Shown here: piece by piece, positions 1 to 9,563 of the stretch
Layout: the number at the start of each line of letters is the position of its first letter
Position numbering within the stretch: the first letter of the stretch is position 1
Assembly (NCBI RefSeq): GCF_000178975.2
Contig: NC_015057.1
Location: forward strand, 372,001 to 436,000
Direction: 5' to 3'
DNA length: 64,000 bases
Source of the DNA: Granulicella tundricola MP5ACTX9
GTDB lineage: Bacteria; Acidobacteriota; Terriglobia; Terriglobales; Acidobacteriaceae
Program-made: the position numbers and the translations under genes
Notes under the pieces: model-generated
What the model was told of the DNA's origin: nothing
Database searches by the model: none
What the model saw: only the letters and a program-made list of their open reading frames with translations

Positions 1-1632
1 GTTGCGCAGGTCCCCGCCGAAGGTGAAGGTGTGCTTGCCCTTGTTCCAGGTGACGTTATCGAAGACGTCGCGGACGGGGTTGTTGCGGGGCTCCGGGAGC
101 GCAGCGGTATAGAGAGTTGGCGCGGCGACTGAACCGCCGTTGGTGAAGGTTGGGCTGGCGTAGAGGATGTTGTTGATGGCGGCGTAGGGAGTGAAGGAGG
201 CGGTGACGTTGTAGCGCTCCTGATCGTTGAGGAGGCCGAGGTTGACCTGGTTGACGATGTGTGGGGTGATGGTCCAATCGGTGCCGAAGGTGAGGGTGGA
301 GTAGCTGGAACGGAACTCGGTGTGGGTGGGGTCACCGGCGTAGACCTGGGAGCCGGGCAGGCTGCGCCACCAGAGGTCGTAGGCGATGTGAGCGTCGAGC
401 GTTGGGGTGATCTGGTAGTCGATGCGCTCCGTGGGGTAGACGTTCTTGGTGATGGTGTTGAAGGACCAGTTCTCAAGATTTTGATACGGCAGAGGCGTGG
501 CCTTGGCGACGGCGCCCTGGTTGTAGGTGTTGATCTGGGAGAGCTCACTGGCGATACGGGGGTTGATGGTGGAGTTGAAACCGGCGGTAGCTGCGGCGTT
601 CAGGACATTGACGGGGTGGACGACGTTGGCGGAGTCTGTGTACGTGATGTTGCCGGCCTGGGCTGCGGTGGTGAGGGCGTAGGCAGTTACCTGGGTTTTG
701 CCGTTGGCGAAGTTTTGCTCGTAGTTGGAGAAGAAGAAGACCTTGTTCTTCCAGATGGGGCCGCCGATGTTGCCGCCTTCATCGTTGGTGTGGGTTTTGG
801 TCTTGGCGATTCCGGCTGCGTCGTTGCCATAGCTGTTGGCGTTGAGTAAGCTGCTGGAGTACTGCCAAAAGGCGCTGCCGTGATACTTGTTGGTGCCGCG
901 TTTGATCTGATAACGAAGGGCGACTGAGCCTTCCGCGCCAGCATCCGCGGTCAGGCTGGAGGTGGAGACGGAGATCTCTTCCACGGCTCCGAGGCGAACG
1001 GGGGAGGGGGAGTAGTTGCCGGAGGTGCTGGTGCGGAACTTCTGGAAGTTGCTGTTCATGCCGTCTACGGTGATGTTGATGGCGGCTGCGGGGAGGGCGT
1101 TGAAGGTGGCGTAGCGTGCGTCGCCGGCGCTTTGGGAGCCGGGGGCGAGCTGGGTGAGGCTGGAGGCGTCGCGACCGTTGAGGGGCAGGTCCTGTACGGC
1201 GTCGGGCTTGATGGTTGCGGCGAGGGTGTTGGTGGTGGTCTCGAGGACTTCACTGCCGGAGATGACCTCGACCTCCGTGTTGGCGGCTCCGAGGACGAGG
1301 GCGACGTTGAGGTTGATGCTTCGGCCGGTCTCGATGCCGATGTCTTTGGTGACCGTGGTGGCAAAGCCGGGGTAGGTGGTGGAGAGGATGTAGGTGCCGA
1401 CCTGGAGATCCGAGAAGGTGTACGCGCCGACGGAGTTGGTGGTCTGGGTGTTGCGGGAGCCGGTGGCGGGGTCGGAGATGATGAGTTTGGCGTTGGGTAT
1501 GGCTGCGCCGGAGGGGTCGGTCACGGTTCCTGCGAGATTGCCGGTGGTGGTGGCTTGCGCGCCTGCTGGAGGGGTGGCTGCGAGGAACATGGTGGCGAAC
1601 GCGAGGAGGGTAAGGGTCAGTTTCCGGAGCAT
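1..1632 (-). CDS. TonB-dependent receptor, Oar-like (N-terminal part; runs off the window)
   Basis: Outer-membrane receptor, 544 codons visible, reading through the left window edge. The ATG at 1632 is followed by a signal peptide (about residues 1-22, ending AGA-QA). An Ig-like carboxypeptidase-regulatory domain follows (residues ~25-110, starting GNLAGTVTDPSGA), then a plug domain with the family-typical LPLNGRDASSLTQLAPG segment, then the start of the beta-barrel. Such receptors in Acidobacteriota and Bacteroidota import oligosaccharides or peptides using TonB energy; the ligand cannot be read from the sequence. The start is supported by the signal peptide and a GAAAGG box upstream. A tandem GTATAC-like operator (1670-1687) lies 38 bp upstream, as for the other genes of the hydroxyproline island, so the ligand is probably a breakdown product handled by that island (inference). 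Confidence 0.9.
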   Translation of the reverse strand, partial: MLRKLTLTLLAFATMFLAATPPAGAQATTTGNLAGTVTDPSGAAIPNAKLIISDPATGSRNTQTTNSVGAYTFSDLQVGTYILSTTYPGFATTVTKDIGIETGRSINLNVALVLGAANTEVEVISGSEVLETTTNTLAATIKPDAVQDLPLNGRDASSLTQLAPGSQSAGDARYATFNALPAAAINITVDGMNSNFQKFRTSTSGNYSPSPVRLGAVEEISVSTSSLTADAGAEGSVALRYQIKRGTNKYHGSAFWQYSSSLLNANSYGNDAAGIAKTKTHTNDEGGNIGGPIWKNKVFFFSNYEQNFANGKTQVTAYALTTAAQAGNITYTDSANVVHPVNVLNAAATAGFNSTINPRIASELSQINTYNQGAVAKATPLPYQNLENWSFNTITKNVYPTERIDYQITPTLDAHIAYDLWWRSLPGSQVYAGDPTHTEFRSSYSTLTFGTDWTITPHIVNQVNLGLLNDQERYNVTASFTPYAAINNILYASPTFTNGGSVAAPTLYTAALPEPRNNPVRDVFDNVTWNKGKHTFTFGGDLRN

Positions 1633-1669
1633 ATCGTGGCCTTTCTTTTTATCTTGCGTATTCTCGCAT

Positions 1670-1687
1670 GTACTCTATTTTGTATTT
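1670..1687. promoter_or_regulatory. Operator site 1 (GTACTC-N6-GTATTT), TonB receptor promoter
   Basis: Two GTATAC-like hexamers with starts 12 bp apart, 38 bp upstream of the receptor start at 1632. It matches nine other sites in the window in hexamer sequence and spacing. GTATAC-type half-sites suit GntR/FCD regulators, so the regulator at 24028-24762 is the likely binder (inference). Confidence 0.6.
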
Positions 1688-2056
1688 GTAAGAAATTGCG
1701 ACGACAGATAACCGACAGCAGATGCGCCAAGATGGAGGCTTATCCTCCGATCCTGGAGATCGGCGTGAAGCTGGAGCGGTGGTTTTGAAATCAGGAAGTA
1801 AGTTGAATTTATTAGGAATATTGCGATGTGTCCATCTTTTTTCGAGTGCTTCGTACTTTTTCGTTCAGCGTCGATGGAGCGGGTCCGTAAGTTGAGCGGG
1901 CGATGAAGCGAAGGGTGAGGGGTGATCAGGGAGAGCGATTCGGGTCGACGGGGGCGCATATGGAACATCTTCATCATTCGAATTCCAGTAGCACCCATAC
2001 TTTATTGAATACGCAGGCTGGGCATCTGGGAATTTTGCCGGCTGTCAAAAGCAGCT
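1688..2056. other. Divergent intergenic region, no gene recognised
   Basis: Region between the divergent receptor (start 1632) and DUF885 gene (start 2118). Apart from the two operator sites at its edges, I see no convincing coding potential. Open frames here lack the codon bias of neighbouring genes. It presumably carries the two divergent promoters. Confidence 0.5.
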
Positions 2057-2074
2057 GTGTACGTTGGTGTATAC
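2057..2074. promoter_or_regulatory. Operator site 2 (GTGTAC-N6-GTATAC), DUF885 peptidase promoter
   Basis: GTGTAC at 2057-2062 and GTATAC at 2069-2074, starts 12 bp apart, ending 43 bp before the ATG at 2118. Its arrangement is nearly the same as site 5 (12111-12128). An in-frame upstream start at 2064 would put the operator inside the gene, which argues for 2118. Confidence 0.6.
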
Positions 2075-2117
2075 ATGGACACACGCTGCTTACTTTCTCC
2101 AAAGGACTTCCAATTGC

Positions 2118-3794
2118 ATGCAAGGTCTACGAGTGGTTGCGGGACTTCTCCTGCTGATTTTCTGCACCGAGTGCAAGGCCGAGACGCTGCAGGATTTTGC
2201 GAAGGAGTTCTGGGCTTGGCGGGCGCGGGAGCAGCCGTTCAGCGCGGATGATATTCCGCGGATCGACCGGCCGGCGGATATGAAGATCGACTGGTCGCCC
2301 GCTGCGATCGAGCGGGACCGGTTGGAGTTGGCGGGGTTTGAGGTGCGGTTTGCGCGGCTGGCGGATGCGTCGGCTCCGGTGGCGCGACTGGTGGACTACC
2401 GGCTGATGGGGTCGGCGTTGGCGAGGGTGCATTGGGAGCTGGATATCGACAAGCGGTGGCAACGCGATCCGAGCTTTTATGTCGATCAGACGCTGGGTGC
2501 GATCTACCTGCCACTGCTGCCGCCGCCGCCGTTCGAGGTGGAACGGCAGAGTGTGCTGGTGGCAAGGATGCGTTCGTTTCCAGAGACGGTGAAGGCGGCG
2601 AAGGCGAATCTGACGGATATGCGGCAGCCGTTTGTGGACCTGGCGACGGGGGATCTGGATAGGATCGGCGAGCGGCTGGGTACGGTAGTGACGGAGGTGA
2701 AGCCGAAGCTGGATGCGGAGCATCGGCGGGCTCTGGAGGCTGCGCTGCCGGGGGCGGTAAAGGCTCTGGAGGAATACAGGGCGTGGTTGCTGGTGCAGAA
2801 GGGACTGAAGCAGGAGACGGCGATCGGGCGGGAGAACTATCTCTACTTCCTGCGGCAGGTGGCGCTGGTTCCTTATACGCCGGAGGAGATGGTGCTGATG
2901 AGCCGGCAGGAACTGGATCGGACGATGGCGTTCTCGGCGTATGAGGCGGCGCGTAATGGAGAGTTGGCTCCGCTGCCGGTGTTCAAGAGCGTGGACGAGC
3001 AGATGCAGCGGGAGGAACGGGATGAGGTGGCGATCCGTGCGTATATGGAGAGTCACCATATACTTACGGTTCCTAAATGGATGATGCATTACCGAAACTT
3101 TGAAGTGCCGGCTTATGTGAAGCCGCTGCAGGGGATGGGGCCGGCGGACGATCTGACGTCGCCGACGCGGCTGACGCAGAATGGGACGAGTTATATTTCT
3201 GCGCCGAAGCCGGGGCCGCAGGGGTTCTTTGCGACTTCGCTCGATCCGCGGCCGATCATTTTGCATGAAGGCGTGCCGGGGCACTACTTTCAGGAGTCGC
3301 TGGACTTTGCGAACGCGGATGCGATCCGGCGACACTACTATGACTCGGGGCCGAATGAGGGGATCGGGTTTTATTCGGAAGAGATGATGATGGTGGCTGG
3401 GCTATTCGACCAGGAGCCGAGGACGCGGCAGTTGATCTATAACTTCATGAAGCTGCGGTCGTTGCGGGTGGGCGTGGATGTGAAGCTGGCGCTGGGTGAG
3501 TTTACGCCGGCGCAGGCGATGGATTATCTGTCGAAGACGGTGCCGATGAGTATGGGGACGGCGCGGGGTGAGGTGGCGCTGTTTGCTTCGGCGCCTGGGC
3601 AGGCGATCACGTATCAGATTGGTAAACTGCAGATCATGAAGCTGCTGGCTGATGCGCGGTTGAAGCAGGGGAGTGCGTTCTTGCTGCTGACGTTTCATGA
3701 TTTTGTGTGGGCGAATGGGAATGTGCCGCTGTCCCTGCAACGTTGGGAGTTGCTGGGGGATGCGAGCGAGGTTCCGGCGTTGAAGCTTCAGTAG
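2118..3794 (+). CDS. Exported DUF885 family metallopeptidase
   Basis: 558-aa protein of the DUF885 family (zinc-peptidase-like, possibly carboxypeptidase or dipeptidase activity; the family is poorly characterised). A hydrophobic signal segment (MQGLRVVAGLLLLIFC) could be a plain or lipoprotein signal, given the Cys that follows. The family's metal motif HEGVPGH begins at His383, and the C-terminal GQAITYQIGKLQI segment is also typical. The ATG at 2118 is chosen because the signal peptide starts there, AAAGGA lies upstream, and the operator at 2057-2074 would otherwise fall within the gene. The next gene, an M1 peptidase, starts 21 bp after the stop, so the two probably form an operon for periplasmic peptide degradation. 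A second DUF885 protein is encoded at 31648-33429. Confidence 0.85.
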   Translation: MQGLRVVAGLLLLIFCTECKAETLQDFAKEFWAWRAREQPFSADDIPRIDRPADMKIDWSPAAIERDRLELAGFEVRFARLADASAPVARLVDYRLMGSALARVHWELDIDKRWQRDPSFYVDQTLGAIYLPLLPPPPFEVERQSVLVARMRSFPETVKAAKANLTDMRQPFVDLATGDLDRIGERLGTVVTEVKPKLDAEHRRALEAALPGAVKALEEYRAWLLVQKGLKQETAIGRENYLYFLRQVALVPYTPEEMVLMSRQELDRTMAFSAYEAARNGELAPLPVFKSVDEQMQREERDEVAIRAYMESHHILTVPKWMMHYRNFEVPAYVKPLQGMGPADDLTSPTRLTQNGTSYISAPKPGPQGFFATSLDPRPIILHEGVPGHYFQESLDFANADAIRRHYYDSGPNEGIGFYSEEMMMVAGLFDQEPRTRQLIYNFMKLRSLRVGVDVKLALGEFTPAQAMDYLSKTVPMSMGTARGEVALFASAPGQAITYQIGKLQIMKLLADARLKQGSAFLLLTFHDFVWANGNVPLSLQRWELLGDASEVPALKLQ

Positions 3795-3815
3795 ATTGTT
3801 TGTGTGAGGGTTGGG

Positions 3816-6134
3816 ATGCGTTCAGTCATGTTGGGCCTGGTGGTTTGTTTGTGTGCGGTGCATGGGCTGACTCAGGGCAGGCGACAGGCCAATGCCGCAG
3901 GGCCACATGTGTTTGGCGATCTGAAGGTTGAGCAGTATGCGCCGAGCAGGAGCTACCACGTTGAGAACTACAAGGTCACGGCGCGGATCGACATGGAGAA
4001 GGGTGAGATCTTTGGCGATGAGGTTGTGACACTGCGGCCTTTGGGGGCGGGGCTGAAGAGCTTCTATCTGGATAGCTCGCAGTTGCAGATCGATCATGTA
4101 ACGCTGAAGGGGGCGGCGCTACCCTTTCATCTGGATGGGGATAAGCTTTGGGTCACGCTGGATCGTGGGTACTCGCCTGCCGATGCTCTGGATGTACGGA
4201 TTGTCTATCATGGCAATCCGCAGGGACGTCCGTTTCCGGATGCGGGGTTGAGCTTCATTCGGCCGGATGCGGTAAACCCGAAACGACCGCTGGAGGTCTG
4301 GTCTTATGGGTGGCCGCAGAACAACCACTTCTGGTTCCCGTGCTGGGATTATCCGAATGATAAGTCGACCAGCGAGGTGATCCTGACGGTGCCCGAACCG
4401 CTGTCTGTTGTGTCGAATGGGGCGCTAGTGAAGGAGACTCATGCAAATGGGCTGGCTACCTATGACTGGGCGGAGCAGGTGCCGCATAGTGTTTATCTGG
4501 TTTCGATTGCGGTGGGGCCCTGGACGAAGTACAGCCAGAGGTATGGGTCGAAGGCGGTGGACTATTACGTGCCGCCGGGGGTGGATGAGGCGACCGCGCT
4601 GCGGTCGTTTGGACTGACGCCGGAGATGATGGCTTTCTACTCGAAGATCTATGGGGTGGACTATCCGTATGAGAAGTATGCGCAGACGGCGGATCATGCT
4701 TTCGGCGGGGGTACAGAGAACATCAGCGCGACCAGCCTGGCTGAAACGACGTTGCATGATGCGAGGGCAGAGCAGGATTTTCCGAGTCTCGATCTGGTGT
4801 CTCATGAGCTGGCGCACCAGTGGTTTGGTGATCTGATCACCGAGTGGAGCTGGGATGATGCGTGGTTGAGCGAAGGGTTCGCAACCTTTTCAGCGGCGTT
4901 GTATCGAGGTCATCATGAGGGTTACGATGCATTCCGGTATCAGATTTATGAGGATCAACAGACGGCGATGCGGGAGGATATAGGGCGGTATCGGCGGCCG
5001 ATTGTGGATCGTCACTATACGAAGCCATGGGAGATTCTGGATCGGACGACGTATCAGAAGGGCGCGGCTGTGCTGGATATGCTGCGCTATGTGATGAACG
5101 ATGGCGTGGAGAAGACACCGACTGCCGATGAGCCTTACTTCAGGGCGTTACAGGCTTATCTGACTGCGTATCGTGCGGGTAATGTGGATACGCAGAACCT
5201 GATCGATATGATTCGGAAGACGACTGGGCTGGAGTTGAGCTGGTTCTTCGATGAGTGGGTGTTCAAGGGTGGATATCCGGAGTACGAAGTCAGTACGGCC
5301 TATGACTCCGCCAGGAGGGACGAGGCTGTGACGGTGCGGCAGACGCAGACTGTCGATGCGGTGACGCCTTTGTTCGATATGCCGGTGCACCTGGTTTTTC
5401 ATGGTGCGCATGGGGAGCGGCAGGATGAGATGGAGCGAGTGCATCAACTGGCGGAGACGTTTCATGTGACGGTTGGGTGGACGCCGGTATGGGTGGAGTT
5501 CGATCCGAACGATCATATTTACAAGACCCTGAAGATTGCGGAGCCGGTTGAGGCGCTGGTGGCTCGGGGGGAGCGTGGCGAGACGATGATGAGCCGGCTT
5601 TGGGCTGCGGAGCAGTTGGGGCTTGTCAAAGGCGAGGGTGGTAAGGCTGCGGAGGAGGCGCTAATGCGGATGCTTGAGCGGGACTCTTACTGGGGTGTGA
5701 GGGTAGCCAGTGCCAAGGCTCTGGGATCGATGGGTGGGGAGCCTGCCAAGAGTGCGTTACTGCTGGCGTTGAAGCAGCCGAACAGTCATGTGAGGACTGC
5801 GGCGGTGCAGGCTTTAGGACAATTTGCGAAGGATGCTGGTGTACGGGCGATGCTTATGGAGCATATGAGGGATGACGATAGCTATGCAGTTGAGGCGATG
5901 TGCGCTCGGACGCTGGGAAGCTCTGGCGGCGCGGAGGCTTTGACGGCGCTGGAGGCTGAGGTCGCGGTGAAGCCTTCGCACTATGTGATGGCTGGCGTGC
6001 TGGAGGGTCTTTCTCATTACAAGGATGCGACGGCGCAGGCGATTGTGATGGAACAGACGAAGACGGGGTCTACCGATGAGGTTCGGGAGATGGCTGCGTT
6101 TGCGTTGACGAAGATGAAGGCGGCTAAAGACTAG
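3816..6134 (+). CDS. M1 family metallo-aminopeptidase with C-terminal HEAT-like repeats, exported
   Basis: 772-aa zinc aminopeptidase. It has a signal peptide at the N-terminus, a beta-rich N-terminal domain, then the gluzincin active site HELAHQWFG starting at His330 with the third ligand Glu in WLSEGFATF, i.e. HEXXH-X18-E. The PENxS-type exopeptidase loop appears as GGGTENISATS. From about residue 580 the sequence turns into HEAT/armadillo-like helical repeats (SVKALGSMGG-like units), as in many acidobacterial M1 proteins. The ATG at 3816 is preferred to the in-frame GTG at 3804 because GAGGG lies 6 bp upstream. It follows the DUF885 gene by 21 bp. Expected role: removing N-terminal residues from imported peptides in the periplasm. 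Confidence 0.9.
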   Translation: MRSVMLGLVVCLCAVHGLTQGRRQANAAGPHVFGDLKVEQYAPSRSYHVENYKVTARIDMEKGEIFGDEVVTLRPLGAGLKSFYLDSSQLQIDHVTLKGAALPFHLDGDKLWVTLDRGYSPADALDVRIVYHGNPQGRPFPDAGLSFIRPDAVNPKRPLEVWSYGWPQNNHFWFPCWDYPNDKSTSEVILTVPEPLSVVSNGALVKETHANGLATYDWAEQVPHSVYLVSIAVGPWTKYSQRYGSKAVDYYVPPGVDEATALRSFGLTPEMMAFYSKIYGVDYPYEKYAQTADHAFGGGTENISATSLAETTLHDARAEQDFPSLDLVSHELAHQWFGDLITEWSWDDAWLSEGFATFSAALYRGHHEGYDAFRYQIYEDQQTAMREDIGRYRRPIVDRHYTKPWEILDRTTYQKGAAVLDMLRYVMNDGVEKTPTADEPYFRALQAYLTAYRAGNVDTQNLIDMIRKTTGLELSWFFDEWVFKGGYPEYEVSTAYDSARRDEAVTVRQTQTVDAVTPLFDMPVHLVFHGAHGERQDEMERVHQLAETFHVTVGWTPVWVEFDPNDHIYKTLKIAEPVEALVARGERGETMMSRLWAAEQLGLVKGEGGKAAEEALMRMLERDSYWGVRVASAKALGSMGGEPAKSALLLALKQPNSHVRTAAVQALGQFAKDAGVRAMLMEHMRDDDSYAVEAMCARTLGSSGGAEALTALEAEVAVKPSHYVMAGVLEGLSHYKDATAQAIVMEQTKTGSTDEVREMAAFALTKMKAAKD

Positions 6135-6331
6135 CGAGGTTCAGACTCGGTAAGTAGTTCTACGAGGTACTGTTGCCAGATGGCTGCCATGGTGTGGGTG
6201 CCGTGGCCTCGGGTTTGATCGGTGATGGGAGGAGAACGAACTTGCCAGGGAAGATGCTGCAGGCCGACGCCGATGGGCGTGGGCCAGCATGGGAGGGTGC
6301 CGTGACCGTCGGTCATGGCATCTCTTTCCAT
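6131..6331 (-). pseudogene. Short protein-like ORF, possible C-terminal gene fragment
   Basis: A 66-codon minus-strand frame between the M1 gene and the GH127 gene, overlapping the M1 stop by 4 bp. Its codon use is strongly GC3-biased like real genes here (e.g. ACC GAC GGT CAC GGC ACC CTC), and the sequence looks structured (TLPCWPTPIGVGLQHLPW, then MAAIWQQYLVEL). No family was recognised. It has no good ribosome-binding site and is located directly downstream of the GH127 gene on the same strand, so it may be the surviving 3' end of a deleted gene, or a small gene in its own right. Confidence 0.3.
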
Positions 6332-6343
6332 GCGAGTTTCGAG

Positions 6344-9301
6344 CTAGACCCACACTTTGGAGTCGATTTTGCGTGGCCCGCGTCGTCCAACGGGTGTGTT
6401 GGTGGTGGGTGCCACGCTGCCCGCATTGTTGTTGACGACGCCGGGATTGCTGTTCGTGTTGCTGGGTGCGGGGCCGGCGCTGGTGGTTGAGCCCGGCGCG
6501 TAGTTCACGGCGGGATCGCCAAGGAATTCACGCGGCGGGCCAACACGATTCATACGGGCGAAGTTTGGTATTGCCAGCATGGGTGAACCATCCTGCCAGG
6601 TGCCGGTGATGGTCATGACACCGCCGAGCAGGTCCGGACGCCAGACGGCCTTGAGCGGAGCCGAGCTGAGTGGTTGATTGATGTTGGGTTGATCGGCGGT
6701 CTCCACGTTATAGACCAGCGGACCGTACTTGAGCGCAAGTGTGCCGGTATCAGCTTTGACACGGCTATCGGCGACGATGCGCTGTGGCTCCATGGGGAGC
6801 TCGAGCTCGATGTGATCTCCTGCCTTCCACTCGCGGGTGACGACTGCATAACCCTTTTCTATCAGCGGCTGCACGGGCTTGCCGTTGACAGCAAAACGCT
6901 TGACCCCACTAATGGCCGGGGTTTCCGTATAGAGCTTGCTGGTATTGCGGTTGGGAATGCGGACGTATACCGAGAAGGTCTTTGCCTGATCAGGATTGAC
7001 GGTAATCCTGACCGCACCTTCCCAGGGGTAGTTGGTCTTCTGAACCATCTCGACCCTGGTGCCGGCAACCTCGCCCACATGGATCTTGCTGCCGACGAAC
7101 ATGTTGACGTAGATCCCGCCGGCTCCCTTGACGTAGGCCCAGGTGGGGATCATCAGGAGGGTGCGAGGGATGTTGCCAACGCAACACGGACAGACATGCC
7201 ACAGCGTTCGCTGGGAGTTGACCAGGGGATTGGTGTAACAGAAGCTCTTGCCTTCAAGGTCCACGCCGCCCAGCAGCGCGTTGTACATGGTCTGCTCGTA
7301 AAGGTCTGCATAACGTGCATCGTGGTAGGCGATGTTGAGTTTGTACTGGAAGAACACCAAGCCGCAGCTGGAGCAGGACTCGCAATAGGACTGGTTGCCG
7401 AGCGAGTAATTCGGGCCGAAACCTTCGGAGGTTTCTCCGCTGCCGATGCCGCCGGTCAGGTAGAACTTGCGGTTGACCATGTTGTCCCAGAGTGAGATGA
7501 CTGCACTTTGGTAGTCGGTGTCCCCTGTTTCAGCGGCTATATCGGCCATCCCAGAGTAGAAGTAGGTGGCGCGCACGGCATGACCGACTGCCTCATACTG
7601 CTGTCCGGGGGGCAGATGGCTTTGATCGTATTCCTGTCCACCGCGGCGGGAGTCGAGAAGGAATTTGGCGAGTTGGATATAGCTATCGCCGCGATGATTG
7701 CCTTCCTGATCGTTGACGAAGCGCCCGAAGCGAACCAGGGCCTGCTCCATCTCCTGGTGCCCGTCGAACCACTCCTTTTTTCCGGGGCCGATGTTTGCAG
7801 CCCAGCAATCGGCCAGTTTCTTTGCGGCGTTGTAGAGTCGCAGGTCCTGGCCATCAGTCAACGTGTAGTGGTTGATGGCTGACTCAATGAAGTATCCGGA
7901 GACGTAGCCCTCATGGTTGCCACGCTGCGCGGGGGTCCAGTGTGCGGGCCATACAGTACGGTCGGCAAGGGTATACGCCGTCTGAAGGTAGCCGTCCGGC
8001 TCCTGCGCGGCGAGGATGATGGGAATCCACTTTTCTATCGTGGTGTGCATCCGGGCTTGCGCTGCGATGATCTCGGGGTCATCTTGCGGATCGACCATGA
8101 GGGCAATGCACATGGACTCCACGGTCTGATGCACCCATGCATTCGAGAAGACGTAGCCGATATGTTTGGCGTGAGGCTCCCCGCGCAGTGCCTTGGCGGC
8201 CTCCAGGAAGTTGTCGAGACCGCCCTGGCCTTCACGAAGGTCGCTGCGCTCGCAGTAGTCGATGCAATGGGGAATCCAATTGACGATCAGGGCTTTGGCC
8301 CGGACGTTCCAAAGCGGGCTGTCGATGGAGTACTTGCGGGTGTACACCACGTCCAAGCGTTTTTTTGGCGGAGACGGTTCAGCATGAACGCGGATAGTGG
8401 ATGGGGGCTGGTCTTCAAGGCCGTTCGCACTCAGCTTCAGCACGTAGTCGCCCGATGCTGAAAAGGTGGCTGTCGTTACTGCTGCTGCAGGATTTGCAAA
8501 GGAAACAGTTCCGGGGCCGGACTCTTTGCCCCAGCGGACGACGTCCTGAGGCTTTGGGTCAAGCCAGGTGGCTTTTCCAGAGAGATAGGTCTTGCCGCCG
8601 AGTACGACGGAGCGATCCAGACCGGCATCGACCACGGGAGGCAGCGTAGGAATGGGCCCGGAGCTGTAGACCCTCCACTCCAGAATGGAGGCGGGGTGCA
8701 TGCCATCGGGCTTGACTTCAATTCGCACCTTACTCGTGCGGACCTCGTCGAAGGTGGTGGTGTTAAACGCGTCCAGGCTGGTGCCGAGGCCCTTGGGGTT
8801 GGTGACGGGAACGAAGTCAGTGCCGTCCCAGTAAAGGACGCGATAGGAGGCTGGAAGCGCTATGTTGGCGCGGCTGTACTCAGGGTTCTTGCTGGTGCGA
8901 TCTACGCCCCAGTAGAGATCGACCTTACTGGTGGCAACAGGGCGCGACCAGTCATACTGGACCCACTGCGCGTCTTCCAAGCGGGGCCGTAAAACGTATC
9001 CACCGTTCGTGCGGTCGTGTGAAGTGGCCGGAACGAAGCCGTCGTTCAGCGCAGAGACTTTATTCTCGCTGGTGCTATACAGGCTCGATGGCATGGCGAC
9101 ACGGGCGAGATTGGCCTGAAGCTCTGAGGCCTGAGCGAAGGCTGTGGAGCGCTGAACCGCCGTCAGGAGCGCGCTTCCGGCCATACCACCGAGGAATTTG
9201 CGACGATCAACTCGATGCTGCCCGGACGGGTCGTCTTGCGGGACATTCTGCGTCTGATCTGAGTTGCGGGGAGACGTTATGTGATGGGTACGCCTGGACA
9301 T
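6344..9301 (-). CDS. Tat-exported GH127/DUF1680 glycosidase (beta-L-arabinofuranosidase-like) with extra N-terminal modules
   Basis: 985-aa protein. A twin-arginine signal (RRKFLGGMAG) is followed by a discoidin/CBM-like beta domain (~70-230), a PKD/Ig-like module (~235-320), the (alpha/alpha)6 DUF1680 barrel, C-terminal beta domains and a Ser/Thr/Asn-rich tail. The zinc-thiolate active site of characterised GH127 enzymes (Bifidobacterium HypBA1: Glu and Cys in E-x-C, plus a Cys-Cys pair, one being the nucleophile) is visible as Glu641-x-Cys643 and Cys706-Cys707. Extra cysteines flank both motifs (CESCSSC, CPCC). The ATG at 9301 has GGAAGGA 8 bp upstream; the in-frame upstream start lacks this. 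It is divergent from a second GH127 gene, with an operator at 9359-9376. Likely substrate: beta-L-arabinofuranosides on hydroxyproline (inference from family and context). Confidence 0.88.
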   Translation of the reverse strand: MSRRTHHITSPRNSDQTQNVPQDDPSGQHRVDRRKFLGGMAGSALLTAVQRSTAFAQASELQANLARVAMPSSLYSTSENKVSALNDGFVPATSHDRTNGGYVLRPRLEDAQWVQYDWSRPVATSKVDLYWGVDRTSKNPEYSRANIALPASYRVLYWDGTDFVPVTNPKGLGTSLDAFNTTTFDEVRTSKVRIEVKPDGMHPASILEWRVYSSGPIPTLPPVVDAGLDRSVVLGGKTYLSGKATWLDPKPQDVVRWGKESGPGTVSFANPAAAVTTATFSASGDYVLKLSANGLEDQPPSTIRVHAEPSPPKKRLDVVYTRKYSIDSPLWNVRAKALIVNWIPHCIDYCERSDLREGQGGLDNFLEAAKALRGEPHAKHIGYVFSNAWVHQTVESMCIALMVDPQDDPEIIAAQARMHTTIEKWIPIILAAQEPDGYLQTAYTLADRTVWPAHWTPAQRGNHEGYVSGYFIESAINHYTLTDGQDLRLYNAAKKLADCWAANIGPGKKEWFDGHQEMEQALVRFGRFVNDQEGNHRGDSYIQLAKFLLDSRRGGQEYDQSHLPPGQQYEAVGHAVRATYFYSGMADIAAETGDTDYQSAVISLWDNMVNRKFYLTGGIGSGETSEGFGPNYSLGNQSYCESCSSCGLVFFQYKLNIAYHDARYADLYEQTMYNALLGGVDLEGKSFCYTNPLVNSQRTLWHVCPCCVGNIPRTLLMIPTWAYVKGAGGIYVNMFVGSKIHVGEVAGTRVEMVQKTNYPWEGAVRITVNPDQAKTFSVYVRIPNRNTSKLYTETPAISGVKRFAVNGKPVQPLIEKGYAVVTREWKAGDHIELELPMEPQRIVADSRVKADTGTLALKYGPLVYNVETADQPNINQPLSSAPLKAVWRPDLLGGVMTITGTWQDGSPMLAIPNFARMNRVGPPREFLGDPAVNYAPGSTTSAGPAPSNTNSNPGVVNNNAGSVAPTTNTPVGRRGPRKIDSKVWV

Positions 9302-9358
9302 GATGGTTTCCTTCCTGTCAGACCTAAGTTCCAATACAATACATAAACTCTATGGATT

Positions 9359-9376
9359 GTATCCGAAATCGTATCC
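9359..9376. promoter_or_regulatory. Operator site 3 (GTATCC-N6-GTATCC), GH127 (minus) promoter
   Basis: A perfect repeat of GTATCC, starts 12 bp apart, 58 bp upstream of the GH127 start at 9301. AATACAATACAT at 9333-9344 may add further half-sites. It matches the other nine sites. Confidence 0.6.
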
Positions 9377-9523
9377 TTATCCGCAGTCAGCCTACAGGCG
9401 CCCCCGCCACTATGTCCAGCGGAAACGAGCCTTCCCGATCAGGTTACGCTGTCTCCCCGCGCTCTGCCAGTGGATTCGAGCCCGGGCAATGAGGAGGTAT
9501 GAGTTGATCGCGATCCTAATTTA

Positions 9524-9541
9524 GTATACTTTTTTGTATTA
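9524..9541. promoter_or_regulatory. Operator site 4 (GTATAC-N6-GTATTA), second GH127 promoter
   Basis: GTATAC at 9524-9529 and GTATTA at 9536-9541, 22 bp before the ATG at 9564. The divergent 262-bp region therefore carries one site for each GH127 gene. The position close to the start suits repression (inference). Confidence 0.6.
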
Positions 9542-9563
9542 TTTAGAAACACTTCGGAGTTGC

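Noticed and set aside
259..1788. Gly/Val-rich plus-strand frames over the first TonB receptor
   Set aside because: Antisense shadows; the minus strand codes for a coherent receptor running off the window.
2127..3335. 402-codon minus-strand frame opposite the first DUF885 gene
   Set aside because: Composition (Arg, His, Leu, Pro) is that of a GC-rich antisense frame; the plus frame has signal peptide and metal motif.
7971..7976. GTATAC inside the GH127 gene, and another at 30838-30843
   Set aside because: Single hexamers inside coding sequence with no partner 12 bp away in either direction; not counted as operators.
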